Shown one piece after another: positions 43,397-53,191 of a DNA stretch of 64,000 nt. This DNA comes from JAXLWB01 sp046328715 (lineage in GTDB: Bacteria > Chloroflexota > Anaerolineae > Caldilineales > Caldilineaceae): assembly GCA_046328715.1 (NCBI GenBank), contig JAXLWB010000009.1:62001-126000 (forward strand), written 5' to 3'. Positions within the stretch are counted from its first letter, which is position 1. Each line of letters starts with the position of its first letter. Both the position numbers and the translations under genes were made by a program. A model generated the notes under the pieces. The model ran no database searches and had not been told where the DNA came from. It saw nothing but the letters and a program-made list of their open reading frames with translations.

Positions 43397-44383
43397 ATAC
43401 GCCGCAAACGTCGGTGCCCAGTGCGAGACCATATAGTCCTCGTGCAGGGCATCGGGTAGACCCGCTTCACGGTGACGGACCGCTAGATCGAGCAGCATAG
43501 GACGACGTGGATCGTCGGCAGGCAAGCCAGCGTGAATGCCTTCCAACATCCAGGCGCGGCTGAGGTTGAGTCCGGCAAAGTGGGCGAGTTGACCATCCGT
43601 GAAGCTGGCAACCCGGACAGGAGCCAGCCGAATCGGCAGCGTCTCCAGCGCATCATGCCCCAGAAAGTGCCAAAGCCAATCAGCAAACTCAACTGGACTC
43701 AATAGGCGGCGCAACAGATCCGCTTCGGCCAGAGCGGGCGAGAGGAAGTCGGTGCTACTGGGTTCATAGGCGAGCGGGGCATCAAAATCACCCAAGTAAA
43801 AGTCAAGCGAACGTTGTCGGATCAGTTCGCTCAGCCCCTGATCACCAGCCACCATGGCCCAATCGTAGGCCAAACCAAGCGAAAAAGCACTTTGGTTGTG
43901 CAGACCACCTCGCACAGGAAAGGACATCCGAGCCAGATAGCGGCGAAAGGCATTCGCTGCATGAGCTTCAAGCGGAGCCAGTGTCGCCTGCCATTGGGCA
44001 AACGGGTCGCCATTCGTTTGGCGCAGTTCGACCATCAATTGTAACAGCCAAGCCATCCCATAGGGCAGCTCAAACCCCGGACGATTGGTGAGATAGTTCA
44101 TTTCCCCTGCCACGTTTTCGGCAGTGAAACTTTGTGCTAGAGCGGATCGCGCAGCTTCAGCAAAGGTGGCATTCGGGAACAGATGCAATGCGCGCAGCAA
44201 TTGCCAATGACAATGAACCGACGAATGCCAGTCAAAACAGCCAAAGAAGAGCGGATGCAGTTGGCTCGGCGACTGGATATCGCTGGCAGAAAACAACATA
44301 TGCAAAATGCCGTTCGGATATTCTCGGTGCAGATTGCTAATCGTCACTGGAATCGCACGTTCAAAAAATGCGGCTACGTCCAT
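43367..44383 (-). CDS. DUF2891 family protein
   Basis: A 338-residue protein of the DUF2891 family (HPLFFGCFDWHSSVHCHWQ; PYGMAWLLQLMVEL; FLSPALAEADLLRRLL; HEDYMVSHWAPTFAAYLL). The structure is expected to be an alpha-toroid of the glycosidase or epimerase type, with a His/Asp-rich pocket. Function is unknown. It is cytoplasmic, with no signal peptide. It overlaps the preceding convergent gene by 30 bp. A short GACAAGATGA-type word repeat (44397-44435) sits just upstream of the start. Confidence 0.9.
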   Translation of the reverse strand: MDVAAFFERAIPVTISNLHREYPNGILHMLFSASDIQSPSQLHPLFFGCFDWHSSVHCHWQLLRALHLFPNATFAEAARSALAQSFTAENVAGEMNYLTNRPGFELPYGMAWLLQLMVELRQTNGDPFAQWQATLAPLEAHAANAFRRYLARMSFPVRGGLHNQSAFSLGLAYDWAMVAGDQGLSELIRQRSLDFYLGDFDAPLAYEPSSTDFLSPALAEADLLRRLLSPVEFADWLWHFLGHDALETLPIRLAPVRVASFTDGQLAHFAGLNLSRAWMLEGIHAGLPADDPRRPMLLDLAVRHREAGLPDALHEDYMVSHWAPTFAAYLLTGRGRNR

Positions 44384-44396
44384 ACATACCTTTCAC

Positions 44397-44435
44397 GACA
44401 AGATGAAGGAGTGACAAGATGACAGGATGATAAGG
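44397..44435. repeat. Short word repeat (GACAAGATG family)
   Basis: GACAAGATGAAGGAGTGACA-type tandem words just upstream of the DUF2891 start. Related to 14005 and 23884. Confidence 0.6.
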
Positions 44436-44491
44436 CAAGCCGAAATCCTCTTGTTACAATAAGCTTGGCGATCCAATCCTGTCTCACTGTT

Positions 44492-44935
44492 CTACTGTCC
44501 ACTGACTACCTGTCCTTCTGTCTCGCTCAATCCCCACAACGCCGGTGTCGCCAATTCTACGCTGTTGCCTGCGGGGTCGCGGAAGTAGATTGAAAAGCCA
44601 CCGCCGGGCCAGGTTACTTCAGATTCAATTGCAATGCCCTGCTCTTGCAGACGGCTACGCCAGGCAACAATCTCGCTTTCATTGATTCGGAAGGCGACAT
44701 GGCCAGGGCCGATTGCGCCATGCGTGGCAATGATCGAGCCATTCACGGGCGGACCGAGTACCTGCGTTTCGTCCGGGTTAAAGAGCAGAAACATATTTTC
44801 GCCGACTTTGTAAAAGACATGGCGATTGCTAAACTTCGCATAAAGTTGTAGGCCGAGGATGTTACTGTAGAACGCTTCGGTCTCGGCCAGATTGCGAGCA
44901 TACAGTGCTGTCTCTAGAATTGCACGAGGTTGCAT
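44492..44935 (-). CDS. VOC/glyoxalase-fold protein
   Basis: A 147-residue vicinal-oxygen-chelate protein with two beta-alpha-beta-beta-beta modules: ETALYARNLAETEAFYSNIL, FLLFNPDET, GHVAFRI, and the final FYFRDP-like motif IYFRDPAGNSVELATP. The metal-binding pattern (His or Glu on each module) is partly present (HVAF, VELA). Enzyme or resistance role is unknown. ATG 44935 follows TTGGAG; the frame to 44983 is longer than needed. It starts 16 bp after the dehydrogenase stop on the same strand. Confidence 0.88.
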   Translation of the reverse strand: MQPRAILETALYARNLAETEAFYSNILGLQLYAKFSNRHVFYKVGENMFLLFNPDETQVLGPPVNGSIIATHGAIGPGHVAFRINESEIVAWRSRLQEQGIAIESEVTWPGGGFSIYFRDPAGNSVELATPALWGLSETEGQVVSGQ

Positions 44936-44951
44936 AAAATCTCCAACAAAC

Positions 44952-45899
44952 TTAAATTGCCTGGCTAAGCAGCTTCTCTCCACGCATCCCAGCCAATAAA
45001 TTATCTACTGTTCGCTCGGCCATTTTTTGCCGGGTCTGTTTGGCAGCGCTACCCAGATGAGGCGTAATCACCAAATTGTCCAGTTTGAGCAGTGGATGAT
45101 CACGCGGCAGCGGTTCAGGTTCGGTGACATCGATGGCGGCAGCATGGATCCATTTCTCTTGCAATGCTTGCAACAACGCATTGTGATCAACAATGCCGCC
45201 GCGTGCAATGTTGACGAGGATGGCCGAAGGTTTCATCATTCGCAGCTGATCATAGCTGATCAAATGGTAGGTTTCAGGCGTGAGTGGTGTGATCAGCACA
45301 ACATAGTCGGAATTTTGCAACAGTTCGGGCAGAGTTGCGTAGGTTGCGCCCAGTGCAGCTTCAGCATGAAGATTGCGGTTGCGATTGTAGTAGAGGAGCG
45401 GCATATCAAAGGCCTTGGCACGTCTGGCAATGGCTTGACCAATTTTGCCCAAACCGACAATACCCAACGTACAGCCATGCACATCCACTCCCAGGTTAAT
45501 ACTAGGATCGTAGTGTGTAAACTCGGGGCCGCGAGCAAAGCGGTCACCAAAGACAACATTTCGCGCTGCGGCCAGCAGCAATGCGAAAGCCATATCTGCT
45601 ACCGCTCCATTGAGCAGATTAGGGGTGTTGCCCACGGCGATGCCACGCGCCTTGGCATCGACCAGGTTGATATGATCGACCCCAACGCCAAAGTTGCTGA
45701 TCACACGAAGGTTGGGAATGCAATCCATAATCGCGCCGTCGATCTTGGGATGGCCATAGACAAGAAAGCCTGTCGCGTTGCATAAGGCCTCAGGGTCAGT
45801 CTTGTCGCCCTGCCAGAGACGGAGTTGGCAATCGGCAGGAATCAAAGTGCGGATGTCTTCTGGCAGGGTGAAGGTATTAACGATAATGGTCGATGACAT
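44952..45899 (-). CDS. D-isomer-specific 2-hydroxyacid dehydrogenase
   Basis: A 315-residue NAD(P)-dependent dehydrogenase, probably a glyoxylate/hydroxypyruvate reductase or a D-3-phosphoglycerate dehydrogenase relative. The nucleotide fold is GIVGLGKIGQAIARRA; NIARGGIVDHNAL holds the catalytic Arg, VTEPEPLPRDHPL the Glu, and ITPHLGSA the His. No ACT domain is present. ATG 45899 has AGGAA upstream; a longer frame to 45935 is less likely. Together with the VOC gene it may handle small oxo-acids. Confidence 0.9.
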   Translation of the reverse strand: MSSTIIVNTFTLPEDIRTLIPADCQLRLWQGDKTDPEALCNATGFLVYGHPKIDGAIMDCIPNLRVISNFGVGVDHINLVDAKARGIAVGNTPNLLNGAVADMAFALLLAAARNVVFGDRFARGPEFTHYDPSINLGVDVHGCTLGIVGLGKIGQAIARRAKAFDMPLLYYNRNRNLHAEAALGATYATLPELLQNSDYVVLITPLTPETYHLISYDQLRMMKPSAILVNIARGGIVDHNALLQALQEKWIHAAAIDVTEPEPLPRDHPLLKLDNLVITPHLGSAAKQTRQKMAERTVDNLLAGMRGEKLLSQAI

Positions 45900-46069
45900 G
45901 GCGGTTCCTATGCTTATGGGACTCACGCATGTCACCCAAATTTAGCCAAGGTTGACTCATATGAACCGACAGGTGCGCAAGCCCTAGATTCTTACTGTGG
46001 GATCGGTTGCGCCCATATCATAGTACAGCGTTTCGAAGAGGTCAAAGTAGGTGTAAGTTTTTGTTTCAC

Positions 46070-47143
46070 TCATCTACTAAACAGGATCCAACTCAATGAT
46101 AGGATAAACAACACGCTTTCAAAAAACAGGATCCGACGATCCAACCATTTGACACGTTGATAGTCGGCTTCGGCCTTACTCTGTGCCCAGATTCCCGTCA
46201 AAATTCCTTCCGTCAAGGTAACAATAGTAAGCAAGTAAGCGACGACATAAAGCCTGTCCAATAAGACAAGATAACCGACATCAGGCAGACCGCTGGTGTA
46301 CGATTGTTGCAAAAAGACCAAAGTTAACATTGCTGTGGAAGGAACTGCTGTGCGAACATCGATTAAACTAGGGTGAAGTAAAAACGTACACCAATGGGCA
46401 CCGACGACAATCAAAAGCGGCAGCAATAACTTCCAAATGAAGAAGCTGACTGGGCGCTGAATATTGATCTGATAGCGCAACGCCGAATAAGTACTCGACA
46501 AATTACTATCGATTTCACCAAACTTTGAACCATATTGATGCAACAAAGAAGATTGTTCCCAATCCATTATGTTCCAACCGGGAATTGTCAGTTGCTTTCC
46601 ATATCCTGTGTCGACCTTATCTGGTAGATAAACAAGCTGGTCTGATGTATAGGTTGTATCCTCAACAATAAGGGCAAGGTTCTGTTGATCGAGTGGGAAG
46701 TCGGTTAAATTGAAAGCCTGTGCGAATCGCCCCTCAATTCGAAGCGACTGATAAAGACTTCCATCTGATAGTTTGACAGGAGTTTCGTCGATGTAATTTT
46801 TAATCAACGACCATTCATCAACAGCATTGACGAACTCGACTGTCTTGGTTGGATTGATATCGCCTTTCCAGCGAAACCAGGCATAGGCATCAACAAAGTA
46901 CGTATTGTTGGCAATGTCCAAATTGTAGACATTGATTGGGTAAAAGCCAACGACGACTTGTTCAGCACTGGTTGGGGGATCACCCAACGCAGTGTAGGTT
47001 TCACTCTCAGCCTGAGCTGTTTCAAATCGGAACAAAGTCGTAGGTACAATCAAGATCATTGCGAGTAGCAGCGCACCTACGAAGAGCAAAACTCGTGTGC
47101 GCTCCGATAATACCTTTCTCAGTAAAATCATAAACCAGTACAT
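46070..47143 (-). CDS. Prokaryotic pentameric ligand-gated ion channel
   Basis: A 357-residue GLIC/ELIC-type channel of the Cys-loop receptor superfamily. An N-terminal hydrophobic segment (residues 18-35) acts as signal or anchor. The extracellular beta-sandwich includes the family motif FPLDQQ (149-154), in the position of the Cys-loop neck but without cysteines. Four helices follow: M1 about 231-252, M2 about 262-282 (pore), M3 about 290-313, M4 about 336-355. The M2-M3 loop is TSGLPDVGYLVL. It would form a homopentameric cation or anion channel. The ligand is unknown. It ends a surface-protein operon, 70 bp after the stalked peptidase gene. Confidence 0.9.
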   Translation of the reverse strand: MYWFMILLRKVLSERTRVLLFVGALLLAMILIVPTTLFRFETAQAESETYTALGDPPTSAEQVVVGFYPINVYNLDIANNTYFVDAYAWFRWKGDINPTKTVEFVNAVDEWSLIKNYIDETPVKLSDGSLYQSLRIEGRFAQAFNLTDFPLDQQNLALIVEDTTYTSDQLVYLPDKVDTGYGKQLTIPGWNIMDWEQSSLLHQYGSKFGEIDSNLSSTYSALRYQINIQRPVSFFIWKLLLPLLIVVGAHWCTFLLHPSLIDVRTAVPSTAMLTLVFLQQSYTSGLPDVGYLVLLDRLYVVAYLLTIVTLTEGILTGIWAQSKAEADYQRVKWLDRRILFFESVLFILSLSWILFSR

Positions 47144-47213
47144 CTATTTCCCTTTGAATGTATAATTGTTTGATAGGATGCATAGAGTGCCGAACTTCAA
47201 CGTTGTTACACCC

Positions 47214-50200
47214 TTATGGAGTCGGTGTCGGAATCTCCGCAAGTGGTGTCGGCGTTGGCTCCAGCGCTGTTGCGGTTGGCATTGGCGGTAGTGGCGTAAA
47301 TGTAAGCGTTGGTGGTACAGGCGTATCAGTTGGCGGCAATGGCGTAAAAGTAGACGTGTTTGTTGGTGGTGCCGGTGTATTGGTCGCTGGAACGGATGTG
47401 TTCGTAGGCGGCGGTGGTGTATTCGTTAGCGGTACGGCAGTATTTGTCGGCGGAACAGGCGTGGCTGTCGGCGGTATCGGCGTATTTGTTGGTGGAACAG
47501 GTGTATTAGTAGGTGGCACTGGTGTATTTGTCGCTGGCACTGATGTATTCGTCGGCGGAACAGACGTGGCTGTCGGCGGTATCGACGTGTTTGTTGGTGG
47601 AACAGATGTGTTCGTAGGTGGCACTGGTGTATTCGTCGGCGGAGCAGGCGTATTCGTTGGCGGAACCGGAGTATTTGTCACTGGAATTGGTGTATTGGTA
47701 GGTGGCAATGTGGCAGTATTGGTCGGGCGACGGGTTGCAGTTGCAGTGTTGGTAGGAACACGAGTTGCGGTGTTCGTCGGTCGCAGCGTGGCAGTGGCAG
47801 TACTGGTTGGACGGCGGGTTGCAGTTACAGTGTTGGTAGGAACACGAGTTGCAGTGTTTGTCGGTCGTAGCGTGGCGGTGTTTGTCGGTCGCAGCGTGGC
47901 AGTGGCGGTATTAGTTGGGCGACGGGTTACAGTTGCAGTGTAGGTTGGTAAACTCGCTGCCGTTTCCGTCGGGCGAGGTGTAATAGTAGGTTGAGGTGTG
48001 GGTGTCGGCGAAGCAACTTCCGTCGTCGTGGTAGATATCTGTGCAGAGGCTACCTCCAACTCAGAGGTGGCACTTGCGTCGGGTGTAGCGGGTGTATCAG
48101 CCGACTGTTCGGATGCAGCAAGCACTGGCGCTGCACTTGTTGCGTCTGCGGCAGCTTGGACAGTCGCCTCGGTCTCAATTTGGGCAACTTGCGATGCAGG
48201 AATATCGTCAGCAGCAGCCACCAAAACAGCAACGTCCGGGTCTATCTTTTGTTCCTCGATAAAATTGCTAAATTGGTCAGGGGTAGTGTTGGCAAACTCC
48301 CATTGGTTCTGGACTTCACGGGCTTGATCGAACGTCGTTAATGCTTGATTCAATTCGGTCTGTGTCTCAGCAGATAAATCAAGTTGGTTGACCAACTCTG
48401 TCTGTTCATCGGCGGGCAGGCGCAGATTATCGATCAATGCGGCGCTTGCTTGTATTGGCAAGTCGGCATCCTTTACAAATTGCACAACTTCTTGCTGATC
48501 CATGCCCAAGTTGTTGGTAGCTTGTAAAACCTGCCCCACCTCGCCACCGGCTAGCTGACCAGATTTCGTCATCTCAAGCACGGTTTCCTGTAAGGCTGTA
48601 ACATCTTCCGGAGGCAAGTAGTCACTCATATCAGCGACAACACCAATCACAGCCTCGCCGGAAGCTAGGGTCTGCACTACAGCGCTCAGCGGTTTGTCGG
48701 CTAGTGTTTGAGTTTGCTCAGCTTGGCCATCGCCGTTCTCGTCCACGATCACACTTAAATTGCCCTGTTCCTGCCATTCATTCAGGTTGAGTGACGTTGT
48801 TCCCTGATTGGTCACCATCAAGTTATCGCTGACAAAGAGTTCGCTCTTCTTTTGATCGACCTTGGCAACGACCACATCGACACTACGGGTCGGCCAGGCC
48901 GACCCACTCAACTCCAGATTGCCAGAGTTGCTATCGATCGCCAGACTGGCAGTCTTTTGCCCCGACAGCACTGCACCATTGATAGTAATCAGGTGATTTG
49001 TCCCTTGATGCGGATAGGCCAGCTTAATAGTTGGCGATTGGGCACCTGCCGGCGTGTAACTGACTTCACCGGTGCTAGGCGAGATCAACAATTGATTTTG
49101 CCCTTCCGCCTGCACCGTCATACCATCGACGACGACAGAAAGTACTGAGCCCAGCACACGCAACGTGGTTGTCGCGCTGACAATGCCGGGGCGTGGCAGC
49201 ACCTGAACCTGAAAATCCTGGTCCGCCGGCAGGAAGACCAACGGCTCGCCATCGTTGGAAAGCGCGCTGCGCGGGCGCATCAACTGAGCCCCTGGCACTT
49301 CATTTACAAATGTGTTTTCATAATGACCAATTCGCTGCCCCGCTGCATTGTTGACCTGAAGCACGCTCTCTTCACCGCCGACAGCGATGATGACAAAGTT
49401 GTTAGCTGTTCCCTGTGTAGCCGAAGGGGTAAGCGTAGGAGTAAGGCTTTGGGCAGCTAAAAGTGCCAATCCCGGCTTTTCATAAAGCGGGCGCAGCGCC
49501 GTGTCAGCAGGCGGGCAGAATGGGCAGCTCACAGGCTGTGAATAGGCATCCAGCGGTACATAGAGCAAGGTTTTAGTTTTGGCATCCCCTTCCCAAGGTT
49601 TTGCATCTTCGGCAGGATTGAGGCCAGCTAATGAGTAGCGCCAAGTATTGGCATCGTAATCAACCTCGACATAAGTCTCTTTGCCTGGCCAGTTGTTATC
49701 GTAGACCAGGATGTGATATTGGTTGTTGCCCATGTTCTCGACACCGTAGGCTAACATCGAGTGACCGCCACCCTTACGACCAAAGACACCGAGATCGACT
49801 GGTTGCCGCAGTTGATAGAGCTTTTGGACAATCTCGCGCGGAGATCCCAGCACGGTGGCGTTCAAGAGTTCGGGCGTGGTTTGCAAGCTCCATTTTTGGG
49901 CAATGGTACGCATCACCAACGGTAGCTGAGCAAGGGCATTAGCGTCTGTAGCATCAGATTGGAAGAGATTCGGCGGAAGCTGATCGCTATAGAGTGAGTA
50001 GGCAAAGACCGTAAAACCAAGACAATGACCACTTGCCATCACCGCATTCATTTGGTCAATCCAGAGTTGGGCAGCGGGGGTAGGAACACAATTTTTCCCC
50101 TCGACTCGAACACAAATCCGATCCCCAAAGATCTGACGTGTATCATCGACGGTTAGGTTGCCCTCTGGGAAAGTTGAGCCATAGTTGCTAAAGGCAAAGC

Positions 50201-50513
50201 TGTCTCGGTTCAGTGTAAAACCCGTACGGTATGATCCTTCTGGCCCGGTTGCAGGAGCATTTTCTGTATTGGTTCCAGACTCTGCACTTGCCTCGCTCGA
50301 CGAACTAGCGACCAAAGCATCACTCAGATCTGTACTGGGCTGAATAGTCTGACCGCCAACCTCGTCCAACACGGTGTTGATGTCTCGATGGTCGCCAAAT
50401 CTTTCCTCTGGCCCGCTTGGCGTATATTCATAGTAAACAACGCCCAGGTCAACGGAGCCGAAGGCGAAGAGTAAAAAGATGACAAGGAAGATGAGTTGTT
50501 CGTACCGTTTCAT
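47214..50513 (-). CDS. Surface papain-like peptidase on a long Thr/Pro stalk
   Basis: A 1,099-residue protein. Residues 7-28 are a membrane anchor or signal. A papain/C39-like domain (about 95-345) holds a full triad: Cys164 (ASGHCLGF), His251 (GGGHSMLAYGV) and Asp272 (VYDNNWPGK). A beta-rich and helical middle region covers about 345-835 (the 600-750 part has DQQEV and PADEQ-type short helical repeats). From about residue 840 to the end the chain is a PTNTPVPPTNT-type stalk of low complexity. It would sit on the cell surface and cut peptides or cross-link partners. A homologous domain lies in the giant protein encoded upstream, with the Cys replaced by Ser. Confidence 0.85.
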   Translation of the reverse strand: MKRYEQLIFLVIFLLFAFGSVDLGVVYYEYTPSGPEERFGDHRDINTVLDEVGGQTIQPSTDLSDALVASSSSEASAESGTNTENAPATGPEGSYRTGFTLNRDSFAFSNYGSTFPEGNLTVDDTRQIFGDRICVRVEGKNCVPTPAAQLWIDQMNAVMASGHCLGFTVFAYSLYSDQLPPNLFQSDATDANALAQLPLVMRTIAQKWSLQTTPELLNATVLGSPREIVQKLYQLRQPVDLGVFGRKGGGHSMLAYGVENMGNNQYHILVYDNNWPGKETYVEVDYDANTWRYSLAGLNPAEDAKPWEGDAKTKTLLYVPLDAYSQPVSCPFCPPADTALRPLYEKPGLALLAAQSLTPTLTPSATQGTANNFVIIAVGGEESVLQVNNAAGQRIGHYENTFVNEVPGAQLMRPRSALSNDGEPLVFLPADQDFQVQVLPRPGIVSATTTLRVLGSVLSVVVDGMTVQAEGQNQLLISPSTGEVSYTPAGAQSPTIKLAYPHQGTNHLITINGAVLSGQKTASLAIDSNSGNLELSGSAWPTRSVDVVVAKVDQKKSELFVSDNLMVTNQGTTSLNLNEWQEQGNLSVIVDENGDGQAEQTQTLADKPLSAVVQTLASGEAVIGVVADMSDYLPPEDVTALQETVLEMTKSGQLAGGEVGQVLQATNNLGMDQQEVVQFVKDADLPIQASAALIDNLRLPADEQTELVNQLDLSAETQTELNQALTTFDQAREVQNQWEFANTTPDQFSNFIEEQKIDPDVAVLVAAADDIPASQVAQIETEATVQAAADATSAAPVLAASEQSADTPATPDASATSELEVASAQISTTTTEVASPTPTPQPTITPRPTETAASLPTYTATVTRRPTNTATATLRPTNTATLRPTNTATRVPTNTVTATRRPTSTATATLRPTNTATRVPTNTATATRRPTNTATLPPTNTPIPVTNTPVPPTNTPAPPTNTPVPPTNTSVPPTNTSIPPTATSVPPTNTSVPATNTPVPPTNTPVPPTNTPIPPTATPVPPTNTAVPLTNTPPPPTNTSVPATNTPAPPTNTSTFTPLPPTDTPVPPTLTFTPLPPMPTATALEPTPTPLAEIPTPTP
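47217..47995 (-). repeat. Tandem minirepeats encoding the Thr/Pro stalk
   Basis: Period-18 and period-24 type DNA repeats coding PPTNTP- and RRPTNTAT-like units. The complementary strand has a long spurious open frame of VFVGGTG repeats. Confidence 0.85.
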
Positions 50514-50527
50514 GGGTCTCTTCTGTT

Positions 50528-52300
50528 TTACGATGCAAGCGTAAAGGTGCCGGTTTGTACCAACTGTGCGTCCACATAAAGCTCAACTCGGTAATCACCT
50601 GGGGCCAGGGTAAAGGTACGCCCAGGCGTCAACGGCAGGATGGCGCTTCCACTTTCGCCCAAGGACCATTTAGTGATCAAGCGCAACCCCGAAGCTTCGC
50701 GATCGCCCAGGAACACCTTCATCACCAGCAGTTGGTCGCGCTTCATGCCCTGATATTTGAAGTTGACAAAGAGATCGCGATTGATTGCAGTGCCGGCACG
50801 CGCCAGGCTGGTATCCATCTCTTCGCCCTGACTTTCGTTGACCATTCCAAAACGCATCGGTGCATTCTGTTCGTTGAGATCGCTGTAGGCAACCAACTTG
50901 CCACTGGCATCATAGACGCCTTTCGTAAAGCTGATGTTGTTCAATTGGACAGCAGCCAGCGCATCTTTACCGCTTTGGCTGATCTGGTCGCTGTACTCCA
51001 GGGAGACAGAAAGATTTTGGAGTGTCTCTGCCCAGTGGTGAGCTAGCTCTGCGCTTTGCTCGGGTTGTACTATCTTCTCGGTGGGGGGCGCTCCCTCACA
51101 TTTTTGTTCCTTGGCGCAGTTGTAGAGATGGTGCAGATCGAGTACTGCGGTGTCGAGGTACCACCAAAGCGAAGAAGGAGGTTGTTTTTCCTCCTGGCGA
51201 GCGTCTGTGACCTCTTGGCTGACGAGGTTCATCCCTGCCTGATAGGTCGTATTGGCATCCTCAACTTTCCCAGCGGCTAGTTGCATGAGCGCCTTGTTGA
51301 AGTAGAGGGCAACCTGATCTGGTGCGTCTGCAAGTGCAGCTTCAGTCTGAACTACTGCTTGGTCGTAGTCTCCCATACGGTAGAAGGTCCATCCGTAATT
51401 CCAGAACACATTGATGTTTTCAGCTCCTAGTTCGATATTTGCAGCGTAGTCGGCGGCGGCTTCCTGGAATTTGTTTAAGGCATTGTAGGCATTGGCGCGT
51501 TGATAGTAGGCCCTGACATAGTCTGGTTCGAGTTCAATCGCATGGTTGAAGGAGGTGACCGCTTCATCGTAGCGCTGTTGATGCGCCAAGCCTACACCAT
51601 GGGCATAGGCCGTGATCGCGCCCTTGGGGTAAGCGTAGACCGGGGTTTGCACGACACTAATCATCCAAACCAGCGTCACCAACGAGAGGATGCTCCCCAG
51701 CACAATAAAAAGCCAACTCATACGGCCCGAAACGGTCGTGGAAAGGCCATACAAAAAGAGACTGACCGTAAGTAACGTGAGATGAATCAAATAGGCACCT
51801 GACTTTTCGCCCCAGCCATCAGCAATGCGGTAGGCGTTGGTAAAATGTTCCGTCATTGCCGTTGTCTCTTCGATGTAGAGATCCGATTCATAGGCACGCA
51901 GGTTCGGACGATCTTGTGTGCTGGCGTCAAAATAAGGTGGCTGCAACAAGGGAGTCAGTGTGGCAATCCGGTCGCGTACATTCACATAACGATCGGTGGC
52001 CTGCTCATCTCCATCGGCCTTGGCCAGGACCGATTGAGTATCCAGTTCCAGCCAAGTGCGGTAGGCATCGGTCCAGGCATAACCAGCGAGAACCTCGCCA
52101 CGCGCACGCGCTCCCATCGCTTGAATCGAAAATTGTTGTGCTTCCCGGTAGGCTGTAGCCGAACGACCGCTGGCATCCGCATCCAGATAGGCTACCACTG
52201 CCGTGATCAAAGTCACCACAGCGATCAACAAGGCGACCAATCGTTCGAATGGCTCACCGCTAAACCAACGTCTACGTTTCTTGGGTTGAGAGTCGTTCAT
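50528..52300 (-). CDS. TPR-containing membrane protein
   Basis: A 590-residue membrane protein. One helix (residues about 20-40), an extracytoplasmic-sized loop and a pair of helices (about 175-225) form a module that resembles the whole of the next protein (52368). TPRs follow from about 235 to 360 (AHQQRYDEAVTSFNHAIELE; YNALNKFQEAAADYAANIEL; YRMGDYDQAVVQTEAALADA). A C-terminal beta domain closes the chain (about 430-590, ending LFVDAQ-like and GTFTLAS). The stop codon is 14 bp before the stalked peptidase start, so the genes are coupled. A role in assembling or sensing the surface complex is inferred. Confidence 0.82.
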   Translation of the reverse strand: MNDSQPKKRRRWFSGEPFERLVALLIAVVTLITAVVAYLDADASGRSATAYREAQQFSIQAMGARARGEVLAGYAWTDAYRTWLELDTQSVLAKADGDEQATDRYVNVRDRIATLTPLLQPPYFDASTQDRPNLRAYESDLYIEETTAMTEHFTNAYRIADGWGEKSGAYLIHLTLLTVSLFLYGLSTTVSGRMSWLFIVLGSILSLVTLVWMISVVQTPVYAYPKGAITAYAHGVGLAHQQRYDEAVTSFNHAIELEPDYVRAYYQRANAYNALNKFQEAAADYAANIELGAENINVFWNYGWTFYRMGDYDQAVVQTEAALADAPDQVALYFNKALMQLAAGKVEDANTTYQAGMNLVSQEVTDARQEEKQPPSSLWWYLDTAVLDLHHLYNCAKEQKCEGAPPTEKIVQPEQSAELAHHWAETLQNLSVSLEYSDQISQSGKDALAAVQLNNISFTKGVYDASGKLVAYSDLNEQNAPMRFGMVNESQGEEMDTSLARAGTAINRDLFVNFKYQGMKRDQLLVMKVFLGDREASGLRLITKWSLGESGSAILPLTPGRTFTLAPGDYRVELYVDAQLVQTGTFTLAS

Positions 52301-52367
52301 AGTTGAATTACAAATGACAAATCACAATTCCTAGACAATAGCTATAGGCCAAATCTCTTCTGCGTCG

Positions 52368-53180
52368 TCATCCCATCCAGCGATCCACCCACAAGGTGCC
52401 AGCGATGGAGAGGGTTAAGGTCACTGTACCCAGAATGGCCGCCGTATAACGCCAAAAAGGGCGTTCAGCATGTAGCCCTTCGGCAAGGGTATAAAAGAGC
52501 AGCGACAGAGATAAGATGACAAAGAGACCCATCATCAGTTTCGTTTTTAAGGAATAGAGATCGGACTCTTGGAAGTAACCTATTGGATCCAAATCCATCT
52601 TCTGCTCGTTTTCAGCCCAGGCTTCACCCAGTTCGCGACGGCTATTATAGGCACCATCGCGCGTGAGGTAACGCGAGAGAAAGAAAGGCAACTGTACCGC
52701 AGCCAGATCATCCACGTCACTCTTGCGGGTGGGAGCAGCATCAGGCTGCTGGGCAGCTTCCTGGGCGAGGAGATCGGCTGTGCTCTGGTAACGTGCGTAG
52801 TCGGTGAAGGCGCGGTAATGCTTATAGAGCGCAATACTGTTGAGTGTCAAGGTCGATTCGGCGTTGATCACTGCGTCCATCCCACCCGATGCGGAATCAC
52901 CAGCCACGCCCGAGATTCCGGCTGTCACCCAGCCCATCCAGGCACCGACCAATGTTACAATCGCGATCAAAATCGCCATCCACATGCGAAAGGAATCTTC
53001 TTCATCGTCCTCTCCCTCTTCGTTGCCATCCTCTGCAGACTCGGACTCAGCTGCGCTGGCTTGCGCGTCCGTGTTGTGACCTTCAGCCGAGGATTGCTCT
53101 TCGCTGTCAACGTCGATTCTGGTCAGGCTTTCGTCTTCTGCAGATGGGGGCGTTTCGTTCTCAGTTTCTCTGTCGCTCAT
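52368..53180 (-). CDS. Four-helix membrane protein with acidic N-terminus
   Basis: A 270-residue protein. Residues 1-62 are acidic and disordered (SAEDGNEEGEDDEEDS). One helix follows (about 67-90), then a 100-residue soluble loop, then three helices (about 210-265: MMGLFVILSLSLLFYTLAEG and later AILGTVTLTLSIAGTLW). The helix/loop/helices module matches the N-terminal part of the 590-residue TPR protein, so they are probably paralogues. It starts 11 bp after the stop of the giant protein gene and is clearly in its operon. Function is unknown. Confidence 0.82.
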   Translation of the reverse strand: MSDRETENETPPSAEDESLTRIDVDSEEQSSAEGHNTDAQASAAESESAEDGNEEGEDDEEDSFRMWMAILIAIVTLVGAWMGWVTAGISGVAGDSASGGMDAVINAESTLTLNSIALYKHYRAFTDYARYQSTADLLAQEAAQQPDAAPTRKSDVDDLAAVQLPFFLSRYLTRDGAYNSRRELGEAWAENEQKMDLDPIGYFQESDLYSLKTKLMMGLFVILSLSLLFYTLAEGLHAERPFWRYTAAILGTVTLTLSIAGTLWVDRWMG

Positions 53181-53191
53181 CCTGCCTCACT

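Noticed and set aside
47158..47943. Plus-strand open frame of 261 codons with VFVGGTG repeats.
   Set aside because: It is the exact complement of the tandem minirepeats coding the Thr/Pro stalk; no ribosome site, and low complexity.
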